From the NCBI RefSeq assembly GCF_900113015.1, contig NZ_FONV01000002.1:725404-789403 (forward strand): a stretch of DNA of 64,000 nucleotides. The letters run 5' to 3'. The stretch is from Actinoplanes philippinensis (GTDB taxonomy: Bacteria; Actinomycetota; Actinomycetes; Mycobacteriales; Micromonosporaceae). The notes beneath the pieces were generated by a model, which did no database searches, was not told the origin of the DNA, and worked only from the letters and a program-made list of their open reading frames with translations. Both the position numbers and the translations under genes were made by a program. Shown piece after piece: positions 42,855-50,878 of the stretch; position 1 is the first letter of the stretch; every line of letters starts with the position of its first letter.

Positions 42855-43112
42855 TCACCTGGCACCGTAGTGGTATTTGCAGGCGGCAATTTCAACGTCG
42901 CCATCCTTGATCCGATAAACGAGCCGGTGCTCGCGGTCAATTCGACGCGACCAGAGGCCGGACAACTCTCCACGAAGCGGTTCGGGCTTACCGATGCCTT
43001 CGTAGCCGTTGCGCATGACGTCCGCGATCAGGTCGTTGATCCGCTTGATCAGCTTACGGTCCGTGTGACTGAGGTACTGCGACCAAGCTGTCGCGGAGAA
43101 GATCAGCCTCAC
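42855..43112 (-). CDS. yoeB: Txe/YoeB family mRNA interferase toxin
   Basis: An 85-residue toxin, GTG start overlapping the antitoxin stop (GTGA). YoeB hallmarks are present: WSQYLSHTDRKLIKRINDLI, GKPEPLRGELSGLWSRRIDR (catalytic Glu and Arg), EHRLVYRI, and the C-terminal CKYHYG with His-Tyr. YoeB cleaves mRNA on the ribosome; activity is blocked by YefM. All expected catalytic residues remain, so the toxin looks functional. It is the second gene of a classic antitoxin-toxin pair inside the lower-GC island. Confidence 0.93.
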   Translation of the reverse strand: MRLIFSATAWSQYLSHTDRKLIKRINDLIADVMRNGYEGIGKPEPLRGELSGLWSRRIDREHRLVYRIKDGDVEIAACKYHYGAR

Positions 43113-43384
43113 GCCACGTCCTGCGCCACGTCCGGGTCGATGAGCGCCCGCTCGTGGCCCTCGCCTCGGTCCAGCTGAGCCATCGATCGGCGCAGGGCTT
43201 CAGCGTTGCTGGGGCTACGGAGCAGATACTCGGTCTCTTTCATCGACTCATACTCGGCCAGCGGCACGATAACGACGGGTTCGTGCCCGGAACGGGTCAC
43301 CACCAGTTCTTCGGCGTCGTCGACCACGCTGTCGAGTTCAGCGGCAAGGTTCTGTCGCAGCTGAGTGAAGTTCACCGTTCGCAT
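43109..43384 (-). CDS. yefM: YefM family antitoxin (Phd/YefM)
   Basis: A 91-residue protein. MRTVNFTQLRQNLAAELDSV and VVDDAEELVVTRSGHEPVVI followed by VPLAEYESMKETEYLLRSPS are the Phd/YefM DNA-binding fold. The C-terminal part (NAEALRRSMAQLDRGEGHER) is the toxin-neutralising segment. ATG 43384 has GGAGG seven bases upstream. It should bind its own promoter, where a GTACA/TGTAC dyad is visible at 43402-43417, and form the autorepressing complex with YoeB. Confidence 0.93.
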   Translation of the reverse strand: MRTVNFTQLRQNLAAELDSVVDDAEELVVTRSGHEPVVIVPLAEYESMKETEYLLRSPSNAEALRRSMAQLDRGEGHERALIDPDVAQDVA

Positions 43385-43401
43385 CTACACCTCCATGGGA
43401 C

Positions 43402-43417
43402 GTACATAAAACTGTAC
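43402..43417 (-). promoter_or_regulatory. Putative YefM-YoeB operator
   Basis: Inverted repeat GTACA (43402-43406) and TGTAC (43413-43417) around a 6-bp A/T-rich centre, 18-33 bp upstream of the yefM start. E. coli YefM recognises palindromes with a TGTACA core, so this is a good candidate autoregulatory site. The remaining gap up to 43730 (about 310 bp) shows no supportable gene. Confidence 0.6.
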
Positions 43418-43730
43418 TCCTACGGAAGGCAAGCGACAGGGGCCAACCGCAGAACGTTCTGTTTTCCTCGGCATGTGGGGGCGCAGCCCCGGAGTCGATA
43501 CCGCCATCGACCGGCCCCAGATGGCACCAGCAGGTGCCATGGATGATCGGATGTAGCCGAGTGCTCGGTGTCCAGACTCACGACGTGGCAGCGAAGCAGC
43601 CAGGATCGGCCCTGCTGATCGTGAGGGTCACCCCTCGGGGATGTCCTTGCCGGCGCAAACCCTACGAAGAACTTCGATTGCCGCACACAGTGTGCGCCGA
43701 CCAGCCGAACGGACGTTCTAACTTTCCGCT

Positions 43731-44975
43731 GTGCCTCAATCCATGATGCCCGATAAGGACGGGCGAGGCCGGTCTCGCCGCAGCGCAGCGAAACGGTACA
43801 TCGCATGGGCTTGCCGTGAACTGGACATGACGCCCGCGGAGATCGGTCGGCTCACCGGATACTCACCGACAACCATCAACGACTACCTCGCCGGCCGAAG
43901 ATGTCCCTCCCGAAGGTTTCTACTCGACCTGCTGGACAAGGCACCCCTGGCCGACCTCACCTTTCAGGAGATTGCGCCTCTCCTCGGAATCCGTCGAGGC
44001 GAATGCCCTCAGCCGTCCCGCTACCGCCGGAAGCCGCTTCATGAGTACCTCTCTGCATTGCGCGTTTCCTTACGGCGCACCCGGGACCAATTCGCCGCGA
44101 AGCTGGGCGTGACCGTCGACGAAGTCACCGCGGCAGAGCACGGTCACATCCCGGACCTGGACTATCTGAATCGATTGAGCCGGGTGCTGCCGGCCTCCAT
44201 CACCGTCGAAGCCGTGGTCGCCGCTTTCCCTGTTCTTCGCCCGACGCCGCTGGACAACAAACTTCGGCACAACCTGGAGAAGGCACGACTTCATCCAACT
44301 GCCGACCCTCAACGCAGAATTCTAGAAAATGCTCTCGCAGCAGATTTGGCGCCCGAGGCGCGACGGATGGCCCTCAATGCCGCCTGGAAGATCCGCCGCC
44401 CAGAATACGCAGAGGAGGTCTGGGGAGAGGCGGTAGCACTCACTATCCGACGTCACGATCCACAAAAGGGACTCATGCTGGCTTATCTCAACACCAGCAT
44501 CCGCGGACTGGTCCGCGCCCTTGCTGCCAGCAACCGACACACCGGCACAGCCACGATACTTCGCGATTACGACGAAACAGTACGAGAAGCAGAGGAAGCA
44601 CTATTCGCCCGTCTCGGGCGCCTCCCGAGCGACGACGAAGTCGCTGACCACACGGACCTCCGCGCCAGCCTCATCGGCGAAGTTCAGCGTGCGCGAGCCG
44701 CATGCGTGCACGTCGGGGGCGATGAACTGGATTTCCTGCTTCAGCAGGCCGTCGATCTCCTCCCTTCCGAGCCGGCAGCCGAAAGTGAACCGGTGCGACG
44801 CCTACGAGAAATGCCGGCCGATTGGCGCGAAATCATTTATCTTCATTTCCACGATCGCCTATCCCTGGCAGAAATCATGATAGTGACCGATCTGCCAGAA
44901 GACGCCATTCTTGTCACGATCAACGCCGCAGTCACGCTGCTCCGCGGCGACCCGGAAGCCAACCGACTAAATTGA
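43731..44975 (+). CDS. Double-HTH / sigma-70-like hybrid regulator
   Basis: A 414-residue soluble protein; GTG 43731, ATG 43743 and ATG 43746 are all possible starts and none has a clear ribosome site, so a leaderless mRNA is possible. Residues 18-65 form a HTH (ELDMTPAEIGRLTGYSPTTI). Residues 100-150 form a second XRE-like HTH (LRRTRDQFAAKLGVTVDEVT). Residues 245-300 recall sigma region 2-3: LAYLNTSIRGLVRALAASNR and ALFARLGRLPSDDEVADH. Residues 355-405 recall region 4 (MPADWREIIYLHFHDRLSLA). I know no named family with this order. It could be a sigma-like activator of the neighbouring conflict genes. GC is markedly lower than in the surrounding chromosome, suggesting transfer. Confidence 0.6.
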   Translation: MPQSMMPDKDGRGRSRRSAAKRYIAWACRELDMTPAEIGRLTGYSPTTINDYLAGRRCPSRRFLLDLLDKAPLADLTFQEIAPLLGIRRGECPQPSRYRRKPLHEYLSALRVSLRRTRDQFAAKLGVTVDEVTAAEHGHIPDLDYLNRLSRVLPASITVEAVVAAFPVLRPTPLDNKLRHNLEKARLHPTADPQRRILENALAADLAPEARRMALNAAWKIRRPEYAEEVWGEAVALTIRRHDPQKGLMLAYLNTSIRGLVRALAASNRHTGTATILRDYDETVREAEEALFARLGRLPSDDEVADHTDLRASLIGEVQRARAACVHVGGDELDFLLQQAVDLLPSEPAAESEPVRRLREMPADWREIIYLHFHDRLSLAEIMIVTDLPEDAILVTINAAVTLLRGDPEANRLN

Positions 44976-45058
44976 TCCCGGGATCAGCCGAAATCCTTCA
45001 AACCTTGCTGGACTCCGTTCCCGTCGCCTCAAAGGCATACACCCCGGTGTACGCCTTT
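44973..45058. terminator. Two palindromes between convergent genes, probable bidirectional terminator
   Basis: A perfect 14-bp palindrome TGATCCCGGGATCA starts at the stop codon (44973-44986). A second hairpin at 45031-45058 has 13-bp arms with one mismatch (AAAGGCATACACC with GGTGTACGCCTTT). They lie between the convergent HTH/sigma-like gene and the TOTE gene at 45143. No clean T run follows, so strength is uncertain. Confidence 0.5.
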
Positions 45059-45142
45059 GGGGCCAACGAGATCACCATCATCTCTTTGCCGATACCTCTA
45101 CTAATGAGCTTCTCGCATTGAGCAAGGTGCGCCGAAACGTCG

Positions 45143-47503
45143 CTATGGTTTGACGAAGCCCAGCGCCCGATAGCCGGGCATACGACGCTGCAGTGAAACG
45201 GCGAGGATCGGCGTCGCCGGGTCGTGGTAGTCGTGCACCTCCGCGACGTCCTTGCCGGGCGCCGCTCGGATGACCCGGCCGGCGCATTGGATCAGCAGGC
45301 CGTCGAAGGAGATCGGACCGGCCAGGAACAGGGTGTCGAGTACGGGTGCGTCGAAACCCTCACCGATGAACGGCGTGGTGCCGATGACCAGGATCCCGTC
45401 GCCGGCCTTCGCCACGGCGAGCCGGTCGACTGCCGCACGCCTATCCGCAGTGGTCATGCCGCCCTGCAACAGAAGTGCTTGATGTCCGCGATCCGCGAGG
45501 AGCGAAGCCAGAGTTTCGACATGGGCGACCCGACGGGTCAGCACGAGACAGTTGCGCCCCTTGGCGAGGGCAGCCGCGACGTCGTCGACGATCTGGGCGT
45601 TTCGTGCTTCGTCCCCGATCAAGGAGCGGTAAACGGCCGCCAGTGCGCCCGGTGACGACAGGTCCTCATCATCAGCCCGGAACTGGGTCTCGTGCACGAA
45701 CAACAGGCGTCGCGGACCGGTCTCTTCCTGCCAGACGGCGGCGAGCGTATCCGGGTCCTCGTCGGTCACGGTGTGCCGAACAGGGCCGAGCTGCCAGGTC
45801 ACGAGTTCACCGAGCCCGTCCCGGCGGGACGGCGTCGCGGTGAGCCCGAGCCAGAACTGTGCGCCGATCCGCTTGACCGCATGGTCGTACGCGGCGGCAG
45901 CAAGGTGGTGGCATTCGTCGACGATCACGTGCCCGTACCCGGCGGTGAGGTCCGCGACGTCGGCACGCCGGGCCAGCGAGGGCAGCATCGCGACATCCAC
46001 GACACCGGTGAGCTTGCGCCGGCCGCCGCCGATCTGACCCGGTCGTACGCCGAGGAACTGCTCGATGCGTGATCGCCACTGTTCGGCCAATGCTTTGCGA
46101 TCGACAAGAATCAGGGTCGAGGTGGCACGTTCGGCGATCATGGCGCAGGCCATGACGGTCTTGCCGGAGCCCGGTGGCGCCACCAGCATGCCGTCGTCGT
46201 GGGCGAGCATCGCACCCACCCCGGCGCTCTGCCTGGTCGTCAACTCGGCGGTGAAAACAACCTCGATCTCACGGCCGGCATCCCGCGTATCCGTGACCAC
46301 CATCCGGGATCCGGCATCCTCGACGATTCGCCCGACGGTGTGCCGCAGCCCTCGTGGGAGGACGAGGCGGCCGTCTAGCGTGAGGTCGTACCCGCGGAGG
46401 AATCGCGGCGTGTCCCAGGTCGACTTACGGAGCCGCTGCAACTCATGGAACTTCGGATTGGCCAGCGAGGCCGCGTGCTTGAACGTAGCCAGCGCGGCCG
46501 CCGGCAGTTGCGAGGTGTCGATACTCAGGCCCGCGGCGAGTTCTGCTTGCACCGTCATCGATAGGGGCGGATGGACCTTCGTGGCGTCCGACCTGCTCAT
46601 TTTCACGACGCCGGTGCCCACCGCGGCCTGTTTTGCACGACGGGCCACCTTCTCCGCGTCGCCAGGACTGAGCCGGTCGAGGACCGACAGGAAGGCCCAT
46701 TGGTCCTCGTGCGGTTCCAGAGTTGCCAGGTCGAGGAAGAGCGTCAATCCGTCCTTGCGGCGCCTGCCCTGCAGCGGGGCAGCGATCAGGTTTCCGAGGC
46801 CTCCGTCCGGTAGAACGTCCTGGTTCGGGAACAGCCGGTCGTACGACCGCAGGTCCATCGAGCCCCGAAGCACCATGGCCTCGTGCAGCAGAACCGTTCC
46901 TATCGACCGGGCCGTAGTCGCGGGGATCGGGTCGGTGAAGAAGATCCAAGCATGCGCTCCACGCCCCGACTGGGAGATCTCCAACGCCGCGGGCACACCA
47001 CTGCCACGGGCCGCCTTGCAATAGGCCAGCGCATCGAGCATCGCGGTGCTGCCGTCGAAGTCGGCCGCCAAGAACTGGCAGGTGTTGTCGGTGAACAGCG
47101 GATAAAGGCCCATGAACACGTCACCGACCAGATGGGCGGCAACCACCTCCGCGGTGAGCGGCAGATAGGCCGCTGTGCGCCGGTCCATACCCCTGCGCCA
47201 GCCGCCCGCCACCGCGGGAGACCATCCCGCCGTACCGAGCCGATTGTTCTCCCAGCGCTTCGCATAAGCATCCCGCCGCCCCCGGAACAGGCTGGCGTAG
47301 AACGCCAGCTTCTCCGGCACCGGCGACGCCATCGTGACCGGTCCCGGCGTGGCCATCGCGGCGAGCTGCTCCGGTGCCGGAGCGGTGTCCTGGCCCCGCA
47401 GCTCCAGCAGACGCGACAGCCGATGGTTCTCCGTCCGTAACCGCTCCAGCTCGCGACGCAGCCGAGCGACCTCGTCCTCAGTCACCGCGTCAACGGACAC
47501 CAC
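45143..47503 (-). CDS. TOTE conflict-system primase-helicase fusion
   Basis: About 786 residues from GTG 47503 (an upstream TTG 47533 and a downstream GTG 47485 are alternatives). It begins with a short coiled coil (ARLRRELERLRTENHRLSRL). Residues 60-265 are an archaeo-eukaryotic primase domain of the TOTE type: FLAADFDG (metal Asp pair), SQSGRGAHAWIFF, and YDRLFPNQD. Residues 420-780 are an SF2 helicase: VAPPGSGKT, VIVDECHH, LGLTATPSRRDGL, and LIQCAGRVIRAAPGK. TOTE systems are predicted conflict systems that combine primase, helicase and nuclease. No nuclease domain is fused here. Two proteins of unknown role are encoded 14-60 bp upstream in the same direction. Confidence 0.82.
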   Translation of the reverse strand: MVSVDAVTEDEVARLRRELERLRTENHRLSRLLELRGQDTAPAPEQLAAMATPGPVTMASPVPEKLAFYASLFRGRRDAYAKRWENNRLGTAGWSPAVAGGWRRGMDRRTAAYLPLTAEVVAAHLVGDVFMGLYPLFTDNTCQFLAADFDGSTAMLDALAYCKAARGSGVPAALEISQSGRGAHAWIFFTDPIPATTARSIGTVLLHEAMVLRGSMDLRSYDRLFPNQDVLPDGGLGNLIAAPLQGRRRKDGLTLFLDLATLEPHEDQWAFLSVLDRLSPGDAEKVARRAKQAAVGTGVVKMSRSDATKVHPPLSMTVQAELAAGLSIDTSQLPAAALATFKHAASLANPKFHELQRLRKSTWDTPRFLRGYDLTLDGRLVLPRGLRHTVGRIVEDAGSRMVVTDTRDAGREIEVVFTAELTTRQSAGVGAMLAHDDGMLVAPPGSGKTVMACAMIAERATSTLILVDRKALAEQWRSRIEQFLGVRPGQIGGGRRKLTGVVDVAMLPSLARRADVADLTAGYGHVIVDECHHLAAAAYDHAVKRIGAQFWLGLTATPSRRDGLGELVTWQLGPVRHTVTDEDPDTLAAVWQEETGPRRLLFVHETQFRADDEDLSSPGALAAVYRSLIGDEARNAQIVDDVAAALAKGRNCLVLTRRVAHVETLASLLADRGHQALLLQGGMTTADRRAAVDRLAVAKAGDGILVIGTTPFIGEGFDAPVLDTLFLAGPISFDGLLIQCAGRVIRAAPGKDVAEVHDYHDPATPILAVSLQRRMPGYRALGFVKP

Positions 47504-47547
47504 CGGCCAATCTTCACACGCCGGCCGCCGCAAGCCCGACAGCCGAC

Positions 47548-48687
47548 TCAGTCAAGCCGGGCCCGGTCAAAACGGTCGATCAGACTCGGCTTACGCGCAT
47601 GCCGCTCCCGCAACTGCGTCATCTGCTCCGCGAACTCGAAGATCTCACCCTCCCGTACCGCCAGCGCCTGAAGATCCAAAAGCAGGGTGACCGCCGTGTC
47701 GTAGTCCTTCGGGCGCTTCGTCGCGATCAACTCGTCCACCTGATCCCAGGCTCGGACCAGGTTCCGTGCCAGATCGTCCAGACGCTGCTCGCGGGCCGCA
47801 GCGGCTGCTTCCTCACGACGCTGACGCTCGGCCGCTTCTCGTTCCCGCTTCTGCTGCTGCCGTGCAGCCCAGCGTTCCTCAGCGGCAGCGAGCAGGTCCC
47901 CGGCGGTCCGCCCCTCTCCGGCAGGCGACTCCTCCGTCACACCGTGGAACTGCCGCAGCAACTCCGACTGCAGCAAGCCGGCATCGCCACGTAGCACCCG
48001 CAGCAGTACGGCGTCTTTGTCCGCCACCGCCAGACCCGCCACCCAGCGGCGCAACTCGGCGGCGGAGGGCTTCTTCTCGGCCAGCGGCCGGCTCGCCGTG
48101 GCCGCCGCGTCCAGCAAATCGGGATCCAGGCGAAGGAAGTCCGCCAGGGCCTGCAACGGCCCGCTCAGCTTCGCCAGCCCGGCCGGAACCGGCGGCTCCG
48201 GCTCGTCATCGTCCAGTTCCCGATTCTGCACACACAGCAGCCAGGCCAGGTACAGCAGCCGCCGATCGCCGCCGACCAGTTCTGCCCGGGCCGGCACGAT
48301 CGCCGCCAGCCGTCCTTCCTCGTCCCACCATTCGTCGTCACCGTCCTCGTCCTCGCTATGAAGATCGAGGATCACATGGGTACGAGTCGCCCAGCAGCCG
48401 GCCGACTCCCCGACACAGAACGCCTCCGCCGTCTCCGGCGCCAGTGCCGCCTTCGGCAACCGCAGCATGATCCGTCGAGTGCCCCAGTTCGCCAGATACA
48501 GGTGCGCGTCGAAGTATCGCTCCATCCACTTGGCTGGATCCGCCTTCAGATCGCCCCATTGGTAGTCGTTGACGAAACTCGACGATGAGATCCGTCCCCG
48601 CGATGACACCGCCCGCAATTCGCCCTGCTGCTTCGCCGTCAGCGCCTGGTCGAGCGCTACGAACTCGTAGTACTGGTACTCGCTCAC
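47548..48687 (-). CDS. Uncharacterised coiled-coil protein, partner of the TOTE gene
   Basis: A 379-residue protein. GTG 48687 is chosen since it overlaps the preceding stop (GTGA). The N-terminal domain is distinctive: SEYQYYEFVALDQALTAKQQ, then YQWGDLKADPAKWMERYFDA and HLYLANWGTRRIMLRLPKAA. A very acidic loop (LHSEDEDGDDEWWDEEGR) follows, then a helical middle. Residues 265-325 are a strong coiled coil of Arg/Glu/Ala. I have seen this domain as a hypothetical protein in actinomycetes but know no function. Together with the 103-residue gene upstream it forms a conserved-looking pair, here placed 44 bp before the TOTE primase-helicase. Confidence 0.65.
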   Translation of the reverse strand: MSEYQYYEFVALDQALTAKQQGELRAVSSRGRISSSSFVNDYQWGDLKADPAKWMERYFDAHLYLANWGTRRIMLRLPKAALAPETAEAFCVGESAGCWATRTHVILDLHSEDEDGDDEWWDEEGRLAAIVPARAELVGGDRRLLYLAWLLCVQNRELDDDEPEPPVPAGLAKLSGPLQALADFLRLDPDLLDAAATASRPLAEKKPSAAELRRWVAGLAVADKDAVLLRVLRGDAGLLQSELLRQFHGVTEESPAGEGRTAGDLLAAAEERWAARQQQKREREAAERQRREEAAAAAREQRLDDLARNLVRAWDQVDELIATKRPKDYDTAVTLLLDLQALAVREGEIFEFAEQMTQLRERHARKPSLIDRFDRARLD

Positions 48688-48995
48688 CGGCCCGCCCACC
48701 GCCGGTACGCCTCGATCCACTGCGTCCCATCGGGCACAGGATCCGGCAACGGAAGGTCCAGAATCCCGATCGCCTGCCGCAGCCGGCCACGATGGCAGAT
48801 CGCCACGATCTCCGACGAACGCAGATCCACCTTCCGGACTACCACCGGCACACCGAGAACCTCGGTGTCGAACGGCACCGCCAGATTGCCCTCGATCATG
48901 GCAAAGAGGCCACTGAGCTGCTCATGCTCGTCATAGCAGTCCACGACCGCTTCGGCGATCAAGGCATCGATCTCGGTATCACTGAGCGAAGACAC
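48684..48995 (-). CDS. Small acidic protein, first gene of the TOTE operon
   Basis: A 103-residue acidic protein from GTG 48995 (TTG 49025 is an alternative). DTEIDALIAEAVVDCYDEHE, QLSGLFAMIEGNLAVPFDTE, VVRKVDLRSSEIVAICHRGR and ILDLPLPDPVPDGTQWIEAY with RRW are its main blocks. Relatives are often auto-labelled calcium-binding, without evidence visible here. Its stop overlaps the start of the 379-residue coiled-coil gene, so the two products probably act together. It is the 5' end of the run 48995-45143; the promoter should lie in the 88 bp before the tRNA. Confidence 0.62.
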   Translation of the reverse strand: MSSLSDTEIDALIAEAVVDCYDEHEQLSGLFAMIEGNLAVPFDTEVLGVPVVVRKVDLRSSEIVAICHRGRLRQAIGILDLPLPDPVPDGTQWIEAYRRWAGR

Positions 48996-49083
48996 CCGCG
49001 CAGAATAGAGAACCGCCTCCGGCAATTCGCCAGCAGCCGACGACAGCGAACCACCGGGCTGTGGTTCGCATGCAAGATCAACG

Positions 49084-49157
49084 TGGGGCGGACGGGACTC
49101 GAACCCGTGACCGATCGATTATGAGTCGACTGCTCTAACCCACTGAGCTACCGCCCC
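49084..49157 (-). tRNA. tRNA with CAU anticodon (Met elongator or Ile2)
   Basis: A 74-nt cloverleaf on the minus strand. Acceptor GGGGCGG pairs with CCGCCCC, D-arm is GCTC...GAGC, anticodon stem GTCGA/TCGAT with loop CTCATAA (anticodon CAT), and the T-loop is GGTTCGAGTCC. CCA is not encoded. The anticodon arm (GCAGTCGACTCATAATCGA) resembles Ile2 tRNAs whose C34 becomes lysidine, but elongator Met cannot be excluded. It borders the lower-GC island and could be an integration site; no duplicated tRNA 3' end was found. Confidence 0.92.
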
Positions 49158-49207
49158 GTACCGGCGGCGATCCTATCCCGTGCCCCGCCCCCGAGCCTAG
49201 CGATCTA

Positions 49208-49378
49208 TCACCGCACCAGGGATTTCGGCTGAAGAACGATCTGTCGCCGAGGATCTTCGACCATGTCCGGTGGCTGGAGATCCTCCACCCGGGGCGTCTC
49301 CTCGTCACAGCAACTGGGACATTCGGGACCGTCCTGGGTGGTGAATTCAGCGTAGTTCTCCGGGTTGATGTCGCTCAT
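49208..49378 (-). CDS. 56-residue Cys-containing small protein downstream of a flavin oxidoreductase
   Basis: ATG 49378 has CAGGGGG six bases upstream and lies 21 bp after the stop of the flavin oxidoreductase gene. The product is 56 residues, acidic, with a CPSCC cluster preceded by Gly-Pro-Glu (TQDGPECPSCCDEETPRVED), then a Pro-rich middle and a basic end (PRRQIVLQPKSLVR). The family is unknown to me. Possibilities are a small zinc or redox partner or a modified-peptide precursor. No maturation enzymes other than the flavin oxidoreductase are adjacent. Support is translational signal and operon position. Confidence 0.5.
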   Translation of the reverse strand: MSDINPENYAEFTTQDGPECPSCCDEETPRVEDLQPPDMVEDPRRQIVLQPKSLVR

Positions 49379-49399
49379 TGAAACCCCCTGAAACGGGCA

Positions 49400-50665
49400 T
49401 TAAACCCCGACCCGGGCGCCGAGTGACGCCAGGACTGCTCCTGCGGTACGCCAGCCGCCGGCCATCGCACCCTGAATGGACGGGCTGTCCCGGTGGTCGC
49501 CGGCGACGAAGAGACGGTCGCCCAGGTGGATCGGCTTGCGGAGCCGGGTCTGGGGCGGGCGGGCGGCGGGCAGGGCCTGCGGCACGGTGACCACACTGAG
49601 CAGGTCCCAGTCGTCGGCCGGCACCCCGTACATCCTCGACAATTCGACCCGGATGACGGTCTCGGAGGCGCCGGAGGGCGCCGAGATGCCGACGACGGTG
49701 GCCGCGATGAGGCTTTTGCCGCCGGGGGCGTATTCGGGTGCGGCGTTGCTCATCACGACGCTGTTGGCGATGATCTCGCGCCGGTCGCCGTCGAGCAGAA
49801 GGATCGGCTCGTCGATGGGGGCGTGGTCGGCGCCGAAGTAGAACGTGGTGAGGCTGTGCACGTCGGGCCGGGGCAGCCGGTCGGGCAGCAGGGCGGCCGC
49901 GCCGGCCGGGTCGGTGGCGACGATGACGGCCCGGCAACGGACCTCGCCACCCTCCGTGACGACCATGCCGGGCCCGACGGCGAGGGCCCGCGCCCCGATC
50001 AGGAGCTGCGGGAACGGCAGCGGGCCGGCGATCGCGGCGGGCAGCGCGGCCATGCCGGCGGCGGGCACCCCGATCCGGCCGCGGGTGAACGAGCGCAGCA
50101 CCATGGCGGCGACGTGGCTGGACGTGTCGAGGGAGCGGTCGGCGAAGACGCCGGAGAAGAACGGCCGCAGCGCCTCCTCGATGATCCGGTGGGAGAGGCC
50201 GGCGGCACGCAGCATCTCCTGGGTGGTGACCTCCGGCATGTCGAGGAGGCGGTGGACCGGCAGGGTGGCGCACCGGGTGGCGAGGGCCGCGAACTTGAGC
50301 CGGTCGGTGAGAGTGCCGATGCCGGAGATCAGGGTCTGCGGTGTGGCGAGCGGCTCACGCAGCGGATTCTCCAGGCGGTGCAGCTCGCCGCAGCGGCGCA
50401 CCAGCACGCCGGAGGTGAAGTAGCGCATGTCGAGCGCATCGATGTCGACGAGTGCGGGCAGCCGTGGGTAGGCGGTGTTGAGCGTCTGGAATCCGCGGTC
50501 CATCCGCCAGCCGTCGATCACATCGGTGGCGACCCGCCCGCCGAGCCGGTCGGAGCCTTCCACCAGCAGCCATTCGACGCCGGCCCGGTCCAGCCGGCGG
50601 GCAGCGGACAGCCCGGCGAGCCCGCCGCCGATGATGACGACGTCCACCTCTACCGGCTGCGACAT
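49400..50665 (-). CDS. FAD-dependent amine-oxidase-like oxidoreductase
   Basis: A 421-residue protein. ATG 50665 is chosen because GAGG lies five bases upstream. Residues 8-35 hold the Rossmann FAD motif (VVIIGGGLAGLSAARRLDRA), then VEGSDRLGGRVATDVIDGWR and MDRGFQTLNTAYPRLPALVD, as in protoporphyrinogen-oxidase/phytoene-desaturase-like amine oxidases. The C-terminal FAD contact is LFVAGDHRDSPSIQGAMAGG. Substrate unknown; carotenoid, amine or peptide oxidation are all possible. No carotenoid genes are nearby. A 56-residue peptide gene follows in the same direction after 21 bp. Confidence 0.8.
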   Translation of the reverse strand: MSQPVEVDVVIIGGGLAGLSAARRLDRAGVEWLLVEGSDRLGGRVATDVIDGWRMDRGFQTLNTAYPRLPALVDIDALDMRYFTSGVLVRRCGELHRLENPLREPLATPQTLISGIGTLTDRLKFAALATRCATLPVHRLLDMPEVTTQEMLRAAGLSHRIIEEALRPFFSGVFADRSLDTSSHVAAMVLRSFTRGRIGVPAAGMAALPAAIAGPLPFPQLLIGARALAVGPGMVVTEGGEVRCRAVIVATDPAGAAALLPDRLPRPDVHSLTTFYFGADHAPIDEPILLLDGDRREIIANSVVMSNAAPEYAPGGKSLIAATVVGISAPSGASETVIRVELSRMYGVPADDWDLLSVVTVPQALPAARPPQTRLRKPIHLGDRLFVAGDHRDSPSIQGAMAGGWRTAGAVLASLGARVGV

Positions 50666-50878
50666 GTCCACCTCACTGGCTGCAATCAACGCGATGCCCA
50701 GCGTACCCGGGCAACTGCCGCGGAGGAGGCGAAAGCGACAGGCGGCCGGAGGCCGGAGGATCAAACCCCCGCGGGGGTACGGCTACCCGAACCCGATCCA
50801 GAAGGATCACCGTCCCGCGCTCAGCGACCCACATGCCGAGGCCCTCACTTCCGGAGCCGGCGGGGGCTGATGGGAAGG

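Noticed and set aside
49084..49157. tRNA-embedded attachment site of an integrated element
   Set aside because: I searched the island for a copy of the tRNA 3' half and for an integrase and saw neither, so only the position is noted.
49208..49378. Lanthipeptide or other named RiPP precursor
   Set aside because: The Cys cluster and size are suggestive, but no lanthionine synthetase, radical SAM or YcaO gene is adjacent, so no class was assigned.
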